The position numbers were made by a program, and so were the translations under genes. Below are positions 15,690-15,733 of a DNA stretch of 15,733 bases, in pieces. Source of the DNA: Desulfuromonadaceae bacterium (GTDB lineage Bacteria > Desulfobacterota > Desulfuromonadia > Desulfuromonadales > SZUA-401); contig QKBP01000109.1 of assembly GCA_003246035.1 (NCBI GenBank), positions 1 to 15,733 on the forward strand, written 5' to 3'. The notes beneath the pieces are model-generated. The model was not told the DNA's origin. It ran no database searches and was given only the letters and a program-made list of their open reading frames with translations. Numbering within the stretch: position 1 is the first letter of the stretch; the number at the start of each line of letters is the position of its first letter.

Positions 15690-15733
15690 CTATCTCTCCC
15701 CGGCGGATTTGCGGCTGCGGTCCCAGAGCAGGC
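15690..15733 (-). CDS. 3' end of the gene preceding the symporter (partial)
   Basis: The minus-strand frame reads LLWDRSRKSAGER and stops with TAG at 15690-15692, three bases before the symporter ATG. Only 13 codons are visible. In this transporter family a small membrane subunit (DUF4212 or DUF485 type) commonly precedes the symporter with close spacing, and a polar, basic C-terminal tail would fit. The fragment itself is too short to identify. The Shine-Dalgarno of the symporter (GGGGAGA) lies inside its last codons, showing coupling. Confidence 0.5.
   Translation of the reverse strand, partial: LLWDRSRKSAGER

Overview
The window looks like a chromosomal segment of a GC-rich Gram-negative bacterium, most likely a member of the Desulfuromonadota (Geobacter/Desulfuromonas type). 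The basis is indirect. It carries a split glycine decarboxylase (GcvPA/GcvPB) next to a MetV-MetF methylene-THF reductase pair, a sodium:solute symporter paired with a cNMP/CBS/DUF294 protein, an outer-membrane protein with a signal peptide, and a well-formed sigma-54 promoter. No rRNA, tRNA, insertion sequence or CRISPR was seen. Apart from the first ~700 bases, every gene lies on the minus strand, so transcription runs from high to low coordinates.

Layout from left to right. Positions 1-675 (plus strand): the 3' end of a gene with an Asp-Arg repeat tail, then two small unrecognised overlapping genes, closed by a bidirectional terminator (703-733). Positions 751-5984 and 6006-6647 (minus): a one-carbon/glycine operon transcribed metV-metF-gcvT-gcvH-gcvPA-gcvPB. 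Positions 6703-7554 (minus): folD, with its own sigma-70 promoter and a strong terminator that ends 9 bases before the metV start codon. Positions 7700-7954 (minus): a small FmdB-type zinc-ribbon gene with its own promoter and terminator. Positions 8018-11883 (minus): two tandem PgaC-like family 2 glycosyltransferases followed by an outer-membrane beta-barrel-like protein, tightly packed behind a candidate sigma-54 promoter (11966-11981). Positions 11996-13912 (minus): a cNMP/CBS/DUF294 protein with a sigma-70 promoter. Positions 14022-15686 (minus): a VC_2705/ActP-like sodium:solute symporter, followed at the right edge by the last codons of the gene that precedes it in transcription.

How the genes work together. 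The glycine cleavage system makes 5,10-methylene-THF from glycine. MetF/MetV can reduce it to 5-methyl-THF, and FolD can oxidise it towards 10-formyl-THF, so folD and the six-gene operon form one module around methylene-THF. The dihydrolipoamide dehydrogenase (L protein) is not in the window. The glycosyltransferase/outer-membrane unit looks like a compact, apparently undescribed exopolysaccharide synthesis and export module. It lacks recognisable PgaB deacetylase, PgaD or TPR components, and it is the most interesting part of the window. The symporter and DUF294 protein form a known pairing for uptake of small carboxylates such as acetate, probably regulated by nucleotide ligands.
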